A DNA stretch of 64,000 nt from Streptosporangium roseum DSM 43021 (lineage in GTDB: Bacteria; Actinomycetota; Actinomycetes; Streptosporangiales; Streptosporangiaceae): contig NC_013595.1 of the NCBI RefSeq assembly GCF_000024865.1, positions 5,952,001 through 6,016,000 on the forward strand, in the 5' to 3' direction. Under the pieces are notes generated by a model. The model was not told where the DNA came from. It made no database searches and was given only the letters and a program-made list of their open reading frames with translations. The position numbers and the translations under genes are program-made. Each line of letters starts with the position of its first letter. The stretch's first letter is position 1. This document shows, in pieces, positions 25,445 through 33,687 of the stretch.

Positions 25445-25770
25445 GGGGTTTCGACTCCGAGTCTTGTCGGTGGATCGGCGGACACGGGACAGTGCGACCG
25501 TCTGGCGGGACACCCCCCGGTGCGCAGAGAGCAAAAACGGTCACACTCGCCCCAATCCACGTAATCCCCTACATCAACCCACAGAAGCTCACATATATTG
25601 ACGTTTGGCGCTTTTTTGGCCAGCCGATTCCTCCGGGGCCGCCCCTTCCGGACCACGCATACGGGCAGGGCGCGTACGGTTGCCACGTATCCGCCCCTCA
25701 GACGATCATGCAGAATGTTGTGGGATCTCCCCATGCGCGAACTGGTGCGTCCTGGTGTGAGATCGACTCC
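25445..25770. promoter_or_regulatory. Divergent promoter region, esterase and biotin operon
   Basis: 326 bases without a gene. The centre (about 25585-25620) is AT-rich, with CATATATTGACG and a T-run, in contrast to its surroundings, and probably holds both promoters. I looked for a BioQ- or BirA-type inverted repeat and found none that convinced me. Confidence 0.45.
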
Positions 25771-26418
25771 ATGACAGATGAAGGGAAGGCATTGCCAGAG
25801 CCCGGAGAGGCAGCCGGCTCCTCGTCAGGCCGCAGGTTCCCCACCGGGGATCTGGCGCGGATCAGCGTGTTCGCCGCGCTGATCGCCGCGCTCGGCCTGC
25901 CGGGTGCGCTGAACGTCTTCGGCAACGCGGTGCCGATCACGCTGCAGACGTTCGGCGTCATGCTCGCCGGCGCGATCCTGGGCGCCCGGCGGGCCGCTCT
26001 CGCCATCGCGGTCCTGCTCGTGCTCGTCGCCGCGGGCCTGCCCCTGCTGGCCGGCGGCCGCGGCGGCCTGGGCGTCTTCGCGGGGCCCTCGGCCGGGTTC
26101 CTGATCGGCTGGCTCCCCGGCGCGGCCGTGACCGGCTGGATCGTCGAGCGCGGCGGCCGGTCACCGGGCATCGTCCGGCTGCTGGCCGCCTGCCTGGCCG
26201 GCGGCGTCGGAGTGGTCTACCTCTTCGGTGTCCCCGTGCAGGCGGCGCTCACCGGGCTCCCGCTGGGCAAGGCCGCGCTGCTCAGCTCCGCCTTCCTGCT
26301 CGGCGACGTGATCAAGGCGGTGCTCGCGTCCATCGTGGTGCGGGGCACGCAGCGGGCCTACCCCGACGCGGTTCCCGCCGTGCACCTCGAGCGGCTCCGG
26401 GTCTCCGGGGAGCGTTGA
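25771..26418 (+). CDS. bioY: Biotin transporter substrate-binding component BioY
   Basis: A 215-residue integral membrane protein with about six hydrophobic segments. The BioY signature is seen in NVFGNAVPITLQTFGVMLAG and in the glycine-rich GGRGGLGVFAGPSAGFLIGW. It is the biotin-binding S component of an energy-coupling-factor transporter; the ATPase bioM and coupling protein bioN follow three genes later. An N-terminal hydrophilic extension of about 30 residues (ATG at 25771) is longer than usual. First gene of a five-gene operon. Confidence 0.93.
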   Translation: MTDEGKALPEPGEAAGSSSGRRFPTGDLARISVFAALIAALGLPGALNVFGNAVPITLQTFGVMLAGAILGARRAALAIAVLLVLVAAGLPLLAGGRGGLGVFAGPSAGFLIGWLPGAAVTGWIVERGGRSPGIVRLLAACLAGGVGVVYLFGVPVQAALTGLPLGKAALLSSAFLLGDVIKAVLASIVVRGTQRAYPDAVPAVHLERLRVSGER

Positions 26419-26425
26419 CCCGCCC

Positions 26426-27805
26426 ATGCCGGTAGCCGCACAGGTGATGCGACACGCCTCCGACCGTCCGCACCGCCTCGCGCTGTGCGGTCCGGGAGGC
26501 GATCTGAGCTACGCCGGGCTCGCGGCCGGGATCAACGGTGCCGCACGGCACCTGTCCGGCCGGGGGATCGGCCGCGGCGCGCTGGCCGCGATCAGCCTCG
26601 CCGATCCGGTGGCCCTGCTCACCGCCGTGCTGGCCGCCGACCTGGTGGGCGCCACACCGCTGGTGTGCGACCCCGCCTGGGACCGGGAGCAGCGGGCGCG
26701 GGTCATGGACGCGGTCCCCGTGGACACCCGCATCACCGTGCCGCCGCCCGGCGAGGAGGGGCCGCCGGTGCGGTCCGGCGCCTCACCGGCGGACCGGGCG
26801 TGGGCCTGCTTCAGCTCCGGCAGCACCGGCAGGCCCCGCGCCGTGGTCCGTACCCGCGCGTCCTGGACGGCGTCGTTCCCCTACCTGGACGACCTCGCCG
26901 GGATCGGCCCGGACGACGTCGTGCTGGTCCCCGGCCCGCTGGTCTCCTCCCTGTACGGCTTCGCGGCCGTGCACGCCCTGGCGACCGGCGCGACGGCCGT
27001 CGTGCCGGGGCGCTGGCCCTCCGCGTCGCTGGCCGCCCACCTGCGACGGTCCACCGTGGTCCACCTGGTGCCGCACCACCTGCCCGCCGTACTGGAGACC
27101 CTGCGCGAGAGCGGGGGCCCGCTGCGGACAGCGGTGATCGGCGGCGCCGCGCTGCCGGTCGAGTCGCGCGCCCTGGCGGCGGACGCGGGCGTGCGTGTCG
27201 TGTCCTACTACGGCGCCACCGAGCTGTCCTTCGTCGCCGTGGACGCCGACGGCTCGGGGCTGCGGCCCTTTCCCCGCGTGGAGATCGAGGTGAGGGTGGC
27301 GCCGGGGCAGACGCTGGGAGAGGTGTGGGTGCGCTCGCCCTGGCTGTCGGAGGGCTACCTGGCCGGCGCGACGGGTCCGCTGCGGCGCGACGGCGAGGGC
27401 TGGACGACCGTCGGCGACGTGGCGGAGCCGTACCGGCCCGGCGAGGTCCTGCGGTTGCGCGGCCGCGGTGACGGCGCGATACAGACCGGTGGCGCCACCG
27501 TCGTGCCCGAGGACGTCGAGGAGGTCCTCAGGAGGCTGCCGGGAGTCGGCGACATCGTGGTGGTCGGCTCGCCGCACCCGCACCTGGGCTCCGTGGTCAC
27601 CGCGATCCTCGAGGCGGAGGGCTCCTCCCCGCCGTCGCGGGCGGCGCTGGAGGCGTTGGCGCGCGGCCGGCTGGACGCGGCGCAGCGGCCGCGGCGCTGG
27701 TACGCCGTCCAGAGCCTGCCCCGTACCCCCGCGGGCAAGCCGGCGCGCGGCCTGCTCGCCGCCCGGCTGGCCGACGGCGACCCCGGCTTCCGGCGGCTGG
27801 CCTGA
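26426..27805 (+). CDS. Acyl-CoA synthetase-like adenylating enzyme in the biotin operon (YhfT-like)
   Basis: A 459-residue ANL-superfamily enzyme, shorter than usual long-chain acyl-CoA ligases (about 500-550). Core motifs are intact: P-loop CFSSGSTGRPRAVVRT, YYGATELSF, TVGDVAE, RGRGDGAIQTGGATVVPEDVE, and the catalytic lysine in RTPAGKPARG. It should activate a carboxylate as acyl-AMP and pass it to CoA. It begins 7 bases after bioY and is followed 1 base later by a thiolase-like gene. The same trio occurs in the Bacillus subtilis yhfUTS operon of the biotin repressor regulon, so an acyl substrate linked to biotin or its precursors is the best guess. Confidence 0.85.
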   Translation: MPVAAQVMRHASDRPHRLALCGPGGDLSYAGLAAGINGAARHLSGRGIGRGALAAISLADPVALLTAVLAADLVGATPLVCDPAWDREQRARVMDAVPVDTRITVPPPGEEGPPVRSGASPADRAWACFSSGSTGRPRAVVRTRASWTASFPYLDDLAGIGPDDVVLVPGPLVSSLYGFAAVHALATGATAVVPGRWPSASLAAHLRRSTVVHLVPHHLPAVLETLRESGGPLRTAVIGGAALPVESRALAADAGVRVVSYYGATELSFVAVDADGSGLRPFPRVEIEVRVAPGQTLGEVWVRSPWLSEGYLAGATGPLRRDGEGWTTVGDVAEPYRPGEVLRLRGRGDGAIQTGGATVVPEDVEEVLRRLPGVGDIVVVGSPHPHLGSVVTAILEAEGSSPPSRAALEALARGRLDAAQRPRRWYAVQSLPRTPAGKPARGLLAARLADGDPGFRRLA

Positions 27806-27806
27806 C

Positions 27807-28961
27807 ATGCGCGGGCAACCGGTCGTCGTGGCGGCCCGCCGCACCCCCATCGGCACCGCCGCGCACGCGTTCAGGTCGCTGACGGTCGACCGGCTCGCCG
27901 CCCCCGTCATCGCCGCGGTCGCCCGCGACGTCGCGCACCTCGGCCTCCCGGTCGAGGACGTGGTGCTCGGCAACTGCACGGGTCCCGGAGGGAACGTCGC
28001 GCGCGTCTCGGCGCTGGCCGCCGGGATGGGCCACGACGTTCCCGGCGTCACGGTGGACCGGCAGTGCGGCAGCGGCCTCGCCGCGATCCTGCTGGCGGGC
28101 CAGGCCATCGGCGCCGGGGAGATGGACCTCGTCATCGCCGGAGGGGCCGAGAGCGCCTCCACCGCGCCGCTCCGGGCCCACCGCGGGCTCGCGGGCGAGG
28201 CGGCGGTGCCGTACGAGCGGGCGCCGTTCGCCCCCGCCGGGCACCCGGACCCGGACATGGGCCCCGCCGCGGAGGCGCTCGCCGCGGCGCGCGGCGTGAG
28301 CCGGGAGCGCCAGGACGCCTACGCGTGCCAGAGCCACGCCAAGGCGCTGGCCGCGCGGGAGGCGGGCCGGTTCGAGCGGGAGATCGTCGCGGTCGGCGGC
28401 CGGGTGGCCGATCAGCGGCCGCGCGCCCTGCGGATGGAGTCGTTGTCACGGCTGCCCGCGGCGTTCGTGCCCGGCGGCACGGTGACCGCCGGCAACTCCT
28501 CCCCGGTCAGCGACGGCGCGGCGGCCGTCGCCCTCGTGCCGGAACGGCTGCGGGCGGCCGCGGGCCTGCCCGGACTGCGGTTGCGGGCCGGTGCCGTCGT
28601 CGGCTGCGACCCCGGGCTTCCCGGGTGGGGGCCGGTGCTCGCCGTACGGCGCGTGCTGCGGCGCGCGGGCGCGGACCTGGAGCAGGTGGCGGCGGTGGAG
28701 ATCGTGGAGGCGTTCGCGGCGCAGGTGCTCGCGGTGACCGACGCGCTCGGCCTCGACCCCTTGGGCGCCGACAGGGACCGGGTCTGCGCCGACGGCGGCG
28801 CGCTCGCCCTCGGCCACCCGTGGGGCGCCACCGGCGCCGTGGTGGTCACCCGGCTGTTCGGCAGGCTCGTACGGTCGGGCGCGCCGGCGGGGACACTGGG
28901 GCTGGCGACGGCCGCGGTCGGCGGCGGCCTGGGGGTCGCCGCCCTGTTCGAGGTGGTGTGA
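27807..28961 (+). CDS. Thiolase-like protein in the biotin operon, atypical active site (YhfS-like)
   Basis: A 384-residue thiolase fold. The nucleophile Cys87 lies in DRQCGSGL, and His337 in ALGHPWGATGA is kept. Two other usual residues are missing. The Asn of the N-E-A-F-A motif is Val (IVEAFAAQ). The second cysteine of the C-terminal C-x-G-G-G motif is Ala370 (ATAAVGGGLG). Normal thiolases use that cysteine as acid/base for the Claisen step, so this protein may be only an acyl-transferase or a thioesterase-like enzyme. Start ATG at 27807, one base after the ligase stop; its stop directly precedes the bioM GTG. Confidence 0.88.
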   Translation: MRGQPVVVAARRTPIGTAAHAFRSLTVDRLAAPVIAAVARDVAHLGLPVEDVVLGNCTGPGGNVARVSALAAGMGHDVPGVTVDRQCGSGLAAILLAGQAIGAGEMDLVIAGGAESASTAPLRAHRGLAGEAAVPYERAPFAPAGHPDPDMGPAAEALAAARGVSRERQDAYACQSHAKALAAREAGRFEREIVAVGGRVADQRPRALRMESLSRLPAAFVPGGTVTAGNSSPVSDGAAAVALVPERLRAAAGLPGLRLRAGAVVGCDPGLPGWGPVLAVRRVLRRAGADLEQVAAVEIVEAFAAQVLAVTDALGLDPLGADRDRVCADGGALALGHPWGATGAVVVTRLFGRLVRSGAPAGTLGLATAAVGGGLGVAALFEVV

Positions 28962-29636
28962 GTGATCGAGTTGGCCGACGTCCATGTGCGGCTCGGGCAG
29001 CGTGACGTATTGTGCGGCCTCACGGTCTCGCTGCCGGAACGCCGCGTGGGCATGATCGGCGCCAACGGCTCCGGCAAGAGCACGTTCGCCCGCCTGATCA
29101 ACGGCCTGGCCCGGCCGTCCTCGGGCGCCGTCACCGTCCTCGGGCTCGACACCCGCCGCCACGCCGCCCGGATCAGGCGCAGGGTCGGGTTCCTGTTCAC
29201 CGATCCCGACGCGCAGATCGTGATGCCGACCGTGGCCGAGGACGTGGCCTTCTCCCTGCGGCGCAAGGGGCTGTCGCGTGAGGAGGTCGAGCGGCGCGTC
29301 CAGGAGGTGCTGACCCGGTACGGCCTGCGGGAGCACGCCGACCATCCCGCGCACCACCTGTCCGGAGGCCAGAAGCAGTTGCTCGCCCTCTGCTCGGTCA
29401 TGGTGCTCGAACCCGACATCCTGGTCATGGACGAGCCGACGACGCTGCTGGACCTGCGCCACTCCCGCCAGGTCGCCGACCTGCTGCGGGGCCTGTCGCA
29501 GCAGGTGGTGGTGGTCAGCCACGATCTGGCGCTGCTGGAGGACTTCGACCGCGTGCTGGTGCTGGACCGGGGGCGGATCGTCGCCGACGCCGCGCCGGAG
29601 GCCGCGATCGGCCACTACCGGAAGATCATGTCGTGA
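28962..29636 (+). CDS. bioM: Energy-coupling ATPase of the biotin transporter
   Basis: A 224-residue ABC ATPase of the ECF (CbiO/EcfA) type. Walker A is GANGSGKST, the Q-loop region is DPDAQIVMPTVAEDV (the D-P-D-x-Q feature of ECF ATPases), the signature is LSGGQKQLL, Walker B is ILVMDEPT and the H-loop is VVSHD. It powers BioY through BioN. GTG at 28962 directly follows the thiolase stop. Only one ATPase is present, as in other BioMNY systems. Confidence 0.93.
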   Translation: MIELADVHVRLGQRDVLCGLTVSLPERRVGMIGANGSGKSTFARLINGLARPSSGAVTVLGLDTRRHAARIRRRVGFLFTDPDAQIVMPTVAEDVAFSLRRKGLSREEVERRVQEVLTRYGLREHADHPAHHLSGGQKQLLALCSVMVLEPDILVMDEPTTLLDLRHSRQVADLLRGLSQQVVVVSHDLALLEDFDRVLVLDRGRIVADAAPEAAIGHYRKIMS

Positions 29637-30238
29637 GCGGGCTCGCCGGAGCCTACGTCCCGGGCGGCTCGCTGCTGCACCGTCTCCCCGCCGGGGCCAA
29701 GCTCGCCGGGCTCGCCGCCTCGTGTACGGCGCTCCTGCTGCTGCGCCCGCCCGTGGCGCTGGCGGGCGCCGCGGCCGTCGTGGCGCTGCTGTACGTCGTC
29801 TCCGGGGTGGGCGTCGCGGCGGCCTGGGCGCAGATCCGGCCCGTCCGCTGGTTCGCCGTGGCCCTGTTCGGCATGCAGTTGCTGTTCGTGGACCTGCCCG
29901 GGGCGGTGTCCTCGACGCTCCGCGTCGTGCTCGCCGTCGCCCTGGCCGGGCTGGTCACCCTCACGACGCGCACCGCCGCCATGATGGCCTGCCTGGAACG
30001 CCGCCTCTCCCCCGCCAGGCTCGTGGGCCTGGACCCGTTCCGCCTGTCGCTGCTGCTCTCCCTCACCCTGCGCAGCGTGCCGGTCGTCGCCGAACTGGCC
30101 TCCCGGGTCCGGGAGGCCCAGCGCGCCAGGGGGGTGGAGCGGAGCCTACGGGCCTTCGCCGTCCCGCTGGTGGTGAGCGTGCTGCGGCACGCGGACGCGC
30201 TGGGCGAGGCGCTCAGCGCCCGCGGCCTGGACGACTGA
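29633..30238 (+). CDS. bioN: ECF transporter transmembrane coupling protein
   Basis: A 201-residue EcfT-family membrane protein with four to five hydrophobic segments. Two A-R-G-type coupling motifs near the C-terminus (REAQRARGVERS and GEALSARGLDD) are those that contact the ATPase. GTG at 29633 overlaps the bioM stop. Last gene of the operon; an imperfect hairpin shared with the convergent sigma-factor gene end (30327-30379) follows. Confidence 0.92.
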   Translation: MSGLAGAYVPGGSLLHRLPAGAKLAGLAASCTALLLLRPPVALAGAAAVVALLYVVSGVGVAAAWAQIRPVRWFAVALFGMQLLFVDLPGAVSSTLRVVLAVALAGLVTLTTRTAAMMACLERRLSPARLVGLDPFRLSLLLSLTLRSVPVVAELASRVREAQRARGVERSLRAFAVPLVVSVLRHADALGEALSARGLDD

Positions 30239-30326
30239 CCCGGCCCGTGACGGCCCGGGTCCTGCCGGGCGGCGGTTTCCCGGCGCGCCGTACGGCTGAT
30301 CGCGGAGAGATCTCCCGGACGTCCCG

Positions 30327-30379
30327 GCCACCTCAGTTCCGCCCGGCTCCGAGTCGCGCCGCACGGGAGCTGAGGTGGC
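30327..30379. terminator. Inverted repeat between convergent bioN and ECF sigma genes
   Basis: GCCACCTCAG (30327-30336) and CTGAGGTGGC (30370-30379) can pair. The left arm reaches the sigma-factor stop and the right arm lies in its last codons, so a terminator function is possible but the loop is long (33 bases). Confidence 0.35.
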
Positions 30380-31586
30380 GCCGTTCCGGTGCGCTGGTGG
30401 TGTGCCGGGCGGCGTCGCGGTAGGCGTCCGCGGCGGCGGCGTGCTCGCCGCGCATCTCCAGGAGGTGGGCGCGGGTCGCGAGCAGGCGGTGGTGGCGGGC
30501 CAGCCGCCTGTCGGACTCCAGCGTGGCGAGCAGGTCCAGCCCGGCGTCGGGGCCGTGCACCATGGCGACGGCGACCGCGCGGTTGAGGGTGACCATCGGG
30601 TTCGGCGCGATCCGCTCCAGCAGTCCGTACAGCACGAGGATCTGCGGCCAGTCCGTGGCGTCGACGTGCCCGGCCTCGGCGTGGACGGCGGCGATGGCCG
30701 CCTGCAGCTGGCACGGGCCGACCTGCCCCCGGGGCAGGGTCCGGCTGATCAGGTCGATTCCCTCGGTGACGAGCCGGCGATCCCACTGACCGCGGTCCTG
30801 CTCGGCCAGCGGCACCAGGTCGCCCCCGGGCCCGGTGCGCGCGGGCCGGCGCGCGTCGGTGAGCAGCATCAGCGCCAGCAGCCCCGCCACCTCGCCGTCG
30901 TCGGGCAGCAGGCGGCGCAGCAGCCGGGTGAGCCGGATCGCCTCGGCCGACAGCGCCGGCGCGGTCAGGTCGGCACCGCCCGTGGCGGTGTACCCCTCGT
31001 TGAAGATCAGATACAGCACGTGCAGCACCGCGTCCAGCCGTTCGGCGCGGTCGGCCGCCTCCGGCATGCGCAGCGGCGTGCCGGAGGCCTTGACGGTCTG
31101 CTTGGCCCGGCTGATGCGCTGGGCCATGGTCGCCTCCGGAACCAGGAAGGCCGCGGCGATCTGGGCTGTGGTCAGTCCGCCGACGGCGCGCAGCGTCAGC
31201 GCGATCCGGCTGGGATCGGACAGCGCCGGGTGGCAGCAGAGCAACAGCAGCGCCAGGGAGTCGTCGCGGTCCGTGCCCGGCCCGGCGTCGGCGGCGTGAC
31301 TGAGCAGCTCCGCCTGCGGGGTGGCCAGGGCGATGCGGTCCTCGCGGCGCCGCCGCGCCTGCTCGCTGCGCACCTGGTCCACCAGCTTGCGCGAGGCGAC
31401 GGTGACCAGCCAGCCCCTGGGGTTGTCCGGCGTCCCCTCGGACGGCCACTGGAGCGCGGCGGCGAGCAGTGCCTCCTGGACGGCGTCCTCACAGGCGTCG
31501 AAGACGCCGTAGCGGCGGACCAGCGCGCCGAGAACCTGCGGCGCCAGCTCGCGCAGCAGGTCCTCGGCGCTCCGATCCACGCTCAC
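30333..31586 (-). CDS. ECF sigma factor with C-terminal helical extension (ECF42/DGPF-linked type)
   Basis: 417 residues, about twice a plain ECF sigma factor. Region 2 (about 15-80) includes DACEDAVQEALLAAALQWP and NPRGWLVTVASRKLVDQ. Region 4 (about 120-175) has LTTAQIAAAFLVPEATMAQRISRAKQ. The long C-terminal part (about 180-417) is made of helical TPR-like repeats ending in an alanine-rich AYRDAAR helix. This architecture with an adjacent DGPF/YCII protein defines the ECF42 group, where no classical anti-sigma factor is found. GTG at 31586 overlaps the DGPF gene stop. Confidence 0.9.
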   Translation of the reverse strand: MSVDRSAEDLLRELAPQVLGALVRRYGVFDACEDAVQEALLAAALQWPSEGTPDNPRGWLVTVASRKLVDQVRSEQARRRREDRIALATPQAELLSHAADAGPGTDRDDSLALLLLCCHPALSDPSRIALTLRAVGGLTTAQIAAAFLVPEATMAQRISRAKQTVKASGTPLRMPEAADRAERLDAVLHVLYLIFNEGYTATGGADLTAPALSAEAIRLTRLLRRLLPDDGEVAGLLALMLLTDARRPARTGPGGDLVPLAEQDRGQWDRRLVTEGIDLISRTLPRGQVGPCQLQAAIAAVHAEAGHVDATDWPQILVLYGLLERIAPNPMVTLNRAVAVAMVHGPDAGLDLLATLESDRRLARHHRLLATRAHLLEMRGEHAAAADAYRDAARHTTSAPERRHLSSRAARLGAGRN

Positions 31587-31945
31587 AGGTCCGCCGCGGA
31601 CTCGTGCAGGATCGGCCACAGCTCGACGGGCTCCACGTCGGCGAAGGGCATGTCCGCCGCGATCTGCTGCGCGCGCTCCTCGCTCTCGCAGTCCAGCAGG
31701 TAGAAGCTGGCGAGATACTCCTTGGTCTCCAGGTACGGCCCATCGGTGACCGCCGGGGCGCCGTCCTTGCGCCGCACGAGCATGGCGCCGGCCGCGTCGG
31801 CCAGGCCGTACGCGCCCAGCAGCTCCCCGGTCTGCCGGTACTTCTCGTTGAACGCCTCCTGCCTGGCGATCGCCTCCGGCCACTCCTCGGCCGGGAAGGA
31901 GTCCCACTTGGCCTGGTTACCGTAGATCATCGCTACGTACTTCAT
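31583..31945 (-). CDS. DGPF/YCII-domain protein
   Basis: A 120-residue single-domain protein of the YCII/DGPF family. The name-giving motif is TDGPYLETKEYLASFYLLDC, here D-G-P-Y. Acidic and cytosolic. Partners of ECF42 sigma factors are encoded next to them and are often controlled by them; their biochemical role is not known. ATG at 31945 follows GGAGACCCGGG. The ATG is the operon start; the sigma factor is translationally coupled through GTGA. Confidence 0.9.
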   Translation of the reverse strand: MKYVAMIYGNQAKWDSFPAEEWPEAIARQEAFNEKYRQTGELLGAYGLADAAGAMLVRRKDGAPAVTDGPYLETKEYLASFYLLDCESEERAQQIAADMPFADVEPVELWPILHESAADL

Positions 31946-32116
31946 CCCGGGTCTCCTTTGCTTCCGCGCGCCCCGCGGGCGCGCTGTCATCCGTCAGTCG
32001 GAGCAGGAGGCGGGTCCTCGACATCCGGCGACGACTTTCTCCGACTTCTCTCCGACTTTTCTCCGGCTGCTCTTCGGCTGCTCTTCGGCGCCGCCCGCGG
32101 CGGCCCGGCGGGGGCC

Positions 32117-32491
32117 TCATCCGAAGACGACGCGGGCGAGCGTCAGGCCGACGGACACCGCGCCCAGACCCGCGACGATCGAGGCGGCCACGTTGGCCAC
32201 GGCGAGGAACACCGCGCCGGTCTCGGCCAGCCGCAGCGTCTCGTACGAGAACGTCGAGTACGTGGTCAGAGCCCCGCACAGTCCGGTGCCCAGCAGCAGC
32301 TGCGCGGCGTCGCCCACCGCCCCGGCCAGCACCGCCCCGGTCAGCACGCCCAGGATCATCGAGCCGGCCACGTTGACGGTGAAGGTGCCCCAGGGGAAGA
32401 CCGTGTCGTGGCGGGCCTGCACGGCCCGGTCGGTCAGGTAGCGCAACGGCGCGCCGACCGCGCCGCCGAGCAGCACCAGCAGCCAGTTCAC
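32117..32491 (-). CDS. crcB: Fluoride exporter subunit CrcB/Fluc, second copy
   Basis: A 124-residue small membrane protein with four hydrophobic helices. The Fluc signature is complete: GGAVGAPLRYLTD, FPWGTFTVNVAGSMILG (the TM2 Asn), and GALTTYSTFSYE (the TM3 break with Thr/Ser and Phe of the fluoride pore). Fluc works as a dual-topology dimer, or as a heterodimer when two genes are present, as here. GTG at 32489-32491 overlaps the stop of the DUF190 gene. It exports fluoride passively. Confidence 0.94.
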   Translation of the reverse strand: MNWLLVLLGGAVGAPLRYLTDRAVQARHDTVFPWGTFTVNVAGSMILGVLTGAVLAGAVGDAAQLLLGTGLCGALTTYSTFSYETLRLAETGAVFLAVANVAASIVAGLGAVSVGLTLARVVFG

Positions 32492-32832
32492 CCCGCCACC
32501 TGCCGGCCTCGATAATGGACGACCTCGACCTCGTCCAGGACGGCCAGCCCCTCGATGAGCAGGTCGTCCAACTGGGGCAGGAACGCGCGGATCCGCTCTT
32601 CGGTGTCGACGACGACGACGGCCACCGGCAGGTCGCCGGCCATCGACAGCAGCCGGGTGGTGTGCACGACCTGGGTGGCGCCGAAACCCTCCATGCCGCG
32701 GAAGACCGACGCCCCGGCCAGTCCGGCGGCGTGCACGCGGTGCACGATCTCGGTGTACATGGGGCGGTGGTGCCAGGTGTCGGTGTCATCGACGAAGACC
32801 GTCAGCCGCAGGGCACGTCCGGACAGGACCAT
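32488..32832 (-). CDS. DUF190 protein between two crcB genes
   Basis: A 114-residue PII-like ferredoxin-fold protein. DUF190 features include VFVDDTDTWHHRP near residue 15, the GASVFRGMEGFG loop and VVDTEERIRAFLPQLDDL. Proteins of this family are repeatedly encoded with crcB genes, suggesting a regulatory role in fluoride export, perhaps nucleotide binding as in PII proteins. ATG at 32832 overlaps the stop of the first crcB (TGATG), and its stop overlaps the GTG of the second, so the three genes are coupled. Confidence 0.9.
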   Translation of the reverse strand: MVLSGRALRLTVFVDDTDTWHHRPMYTEIVHRVHAAGLAGASVFRGMEGFGATQVVHTTRLLSMAGDLPVAVVVVDTEERIRAFLPQLDDLLIEGLAVLDEVEVVHYRGRQVAG

Positions 32833-33332
32833 CACGCCCTCCCCGCCCTCTTGTCCACCAGCAGCCGGCGGGTGGCCCACGCGCCGGCCGTCACCGCGGC
32901 CAGGGCCGTCAGGACCGTCGCCGCCAGGTAGCCCAGCGCCGACTCGGGCCGGCCGGCGGCCACCAGGCGTTCGATGTCCAGGCAGTAGGTGGAGAAGGTG
33001 GTGTATCCGCCCAGCACGCCGGTGGCGAAGAACGGCCGCACCCAGGCCGGCGCCGTCCACACCTCGGTCAAGGCCACCAGGAGGATCCCGATGACCAGGG
33101 AGCCGGAGGCGTTGACGCACAGCGTGGTCCATGGAAAGGAACCGGCCGCGGTCGGCCAGAGCAGGGCCGCCCCGTAGCGGGCGCCCGCGCCGATCGCGCC
33201 GCCCGCGGCGACCACCGCGAGCACGCCGTAGTGCGAGCGACGCCGTTCGCCACGCCGACGCGCGCCGGCGAGCTCGGCGTCGGGGTCGACGGGAGCGGTC
33301 ACTGCCGCGAACCTCACCTGATCCGAATGCAT
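32832..33332 (-). CDS. crcB: Fluoride exporter subunit CrcB/Fluc, first copy, with N-terminal extension
   Basis: 166 residues: a 35-residue hydrophilic, basic extension followed by the four-helix Fluc domain. Signature segments are GGAIGAGARYGAALL, FPWTTLCVNASGSLVIG and GGYTTFSTYCLD, all conserved. ATG at 33332 is chosen over GTG at 33344 because GGGGAG sits three bases before it. It differs from the downstream copy in the extension and in sequence, which suggests a heterodimer. First gene of the crcB-DUF190-crcB unit. Confidence 0.92.
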   Translation of the reverse strand: MHSDQVRFAAVTAPVDPDAELAGARRRGERRRSHYGVLAVVAAGGAIGAGARYGAALLWPTAAGSFPWTTLCVNASGSLVIGILLVALTEVWTAPAWVRPFFATGVLGGYTTFSTYCLDIERLVAAGRPESALGYLAATVLTALAAVTAGAWATRRLLVDKRAGRA

Positions 33333-33344
33333 GTCTCCCCACAC

Positions 33345-33687
33345 GTGGCGTGCGCCCGCGAGGACGGGCGTGTGCTGTCACGGGTAGGGACCGTTGACGG
33401 CAGCGGAGTGCCGCGGTTCGGGCACGGCGGGCCCCACCGCCGCGGGCTCCGCCCAGCGGTGCGGCGCCCTCACACCCCACAGCTTAACGCGACGCCGTCC
33501 CGACGGCCCGCACGCCCTCCCGGGCTCCGGACCGGGCGGCCGCACGGCGTCCGGCCTGTCACCCGTCGAGGGACGTGCGGCCGATGACGCCGATCAGGCC
33601 GCGCGTTCGGGCGTGATGGCCCGGACGGTCCGCGGCACGGCCGCCGGGAGGGGCAGCGGCCAGGCCGTGACGGTCAGGCCGTGACAG
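33345..33687. other. Leader region of the fluoride operon
   Basis: 343 bases between the first crcB gene and the SDR gene. Besides the candidate riboswitch (33383-33442) and a second hairpin (GCCCG-TCCT-CGGGC, about 33357-33370 on the minus strand), it ends in three near-copies of a 14-base unit. No protein gene is supported. Confidence 0.5.
33383..33442 (-). ncRNA. Candidate fluoride riboswitch (crcB motif), divergent
   Basis: Minus strand: a first stem CGGCGG/CCGCCG with loop TGGGGC, then GAACCGC, a second stem GCGGCA/TGCCGT and a 3' end CGGTCCCTACC. The order and many bases follow the fluoride aptamer (GGCGATG-GCCCGCC, AACYGCC, CTGATG-CYCCTAC). The loop TGGGG can pair with CCCTA as the pseudoknot needs. 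Differences: the conserved A of GGCGATG is G, and CTGATG is not intact. It lies about 50 bases before crcB. The position supports the call and the deviations weaken it. Confidence 0.4.

Noticed and set aside
25445..25770. A biotin-repressor operator before bioY
   Set aside because: No BioQ- or BirA-type inverted repeat stands out, although the region is AT-rich and promoter-like.
26426..27805. Reading the bioY-linked ligase as a nonribosomal peptide adenylation domain
   Set aside because: There is no carrier protein or condensation domain nearby, and the operon context is biotin transport.
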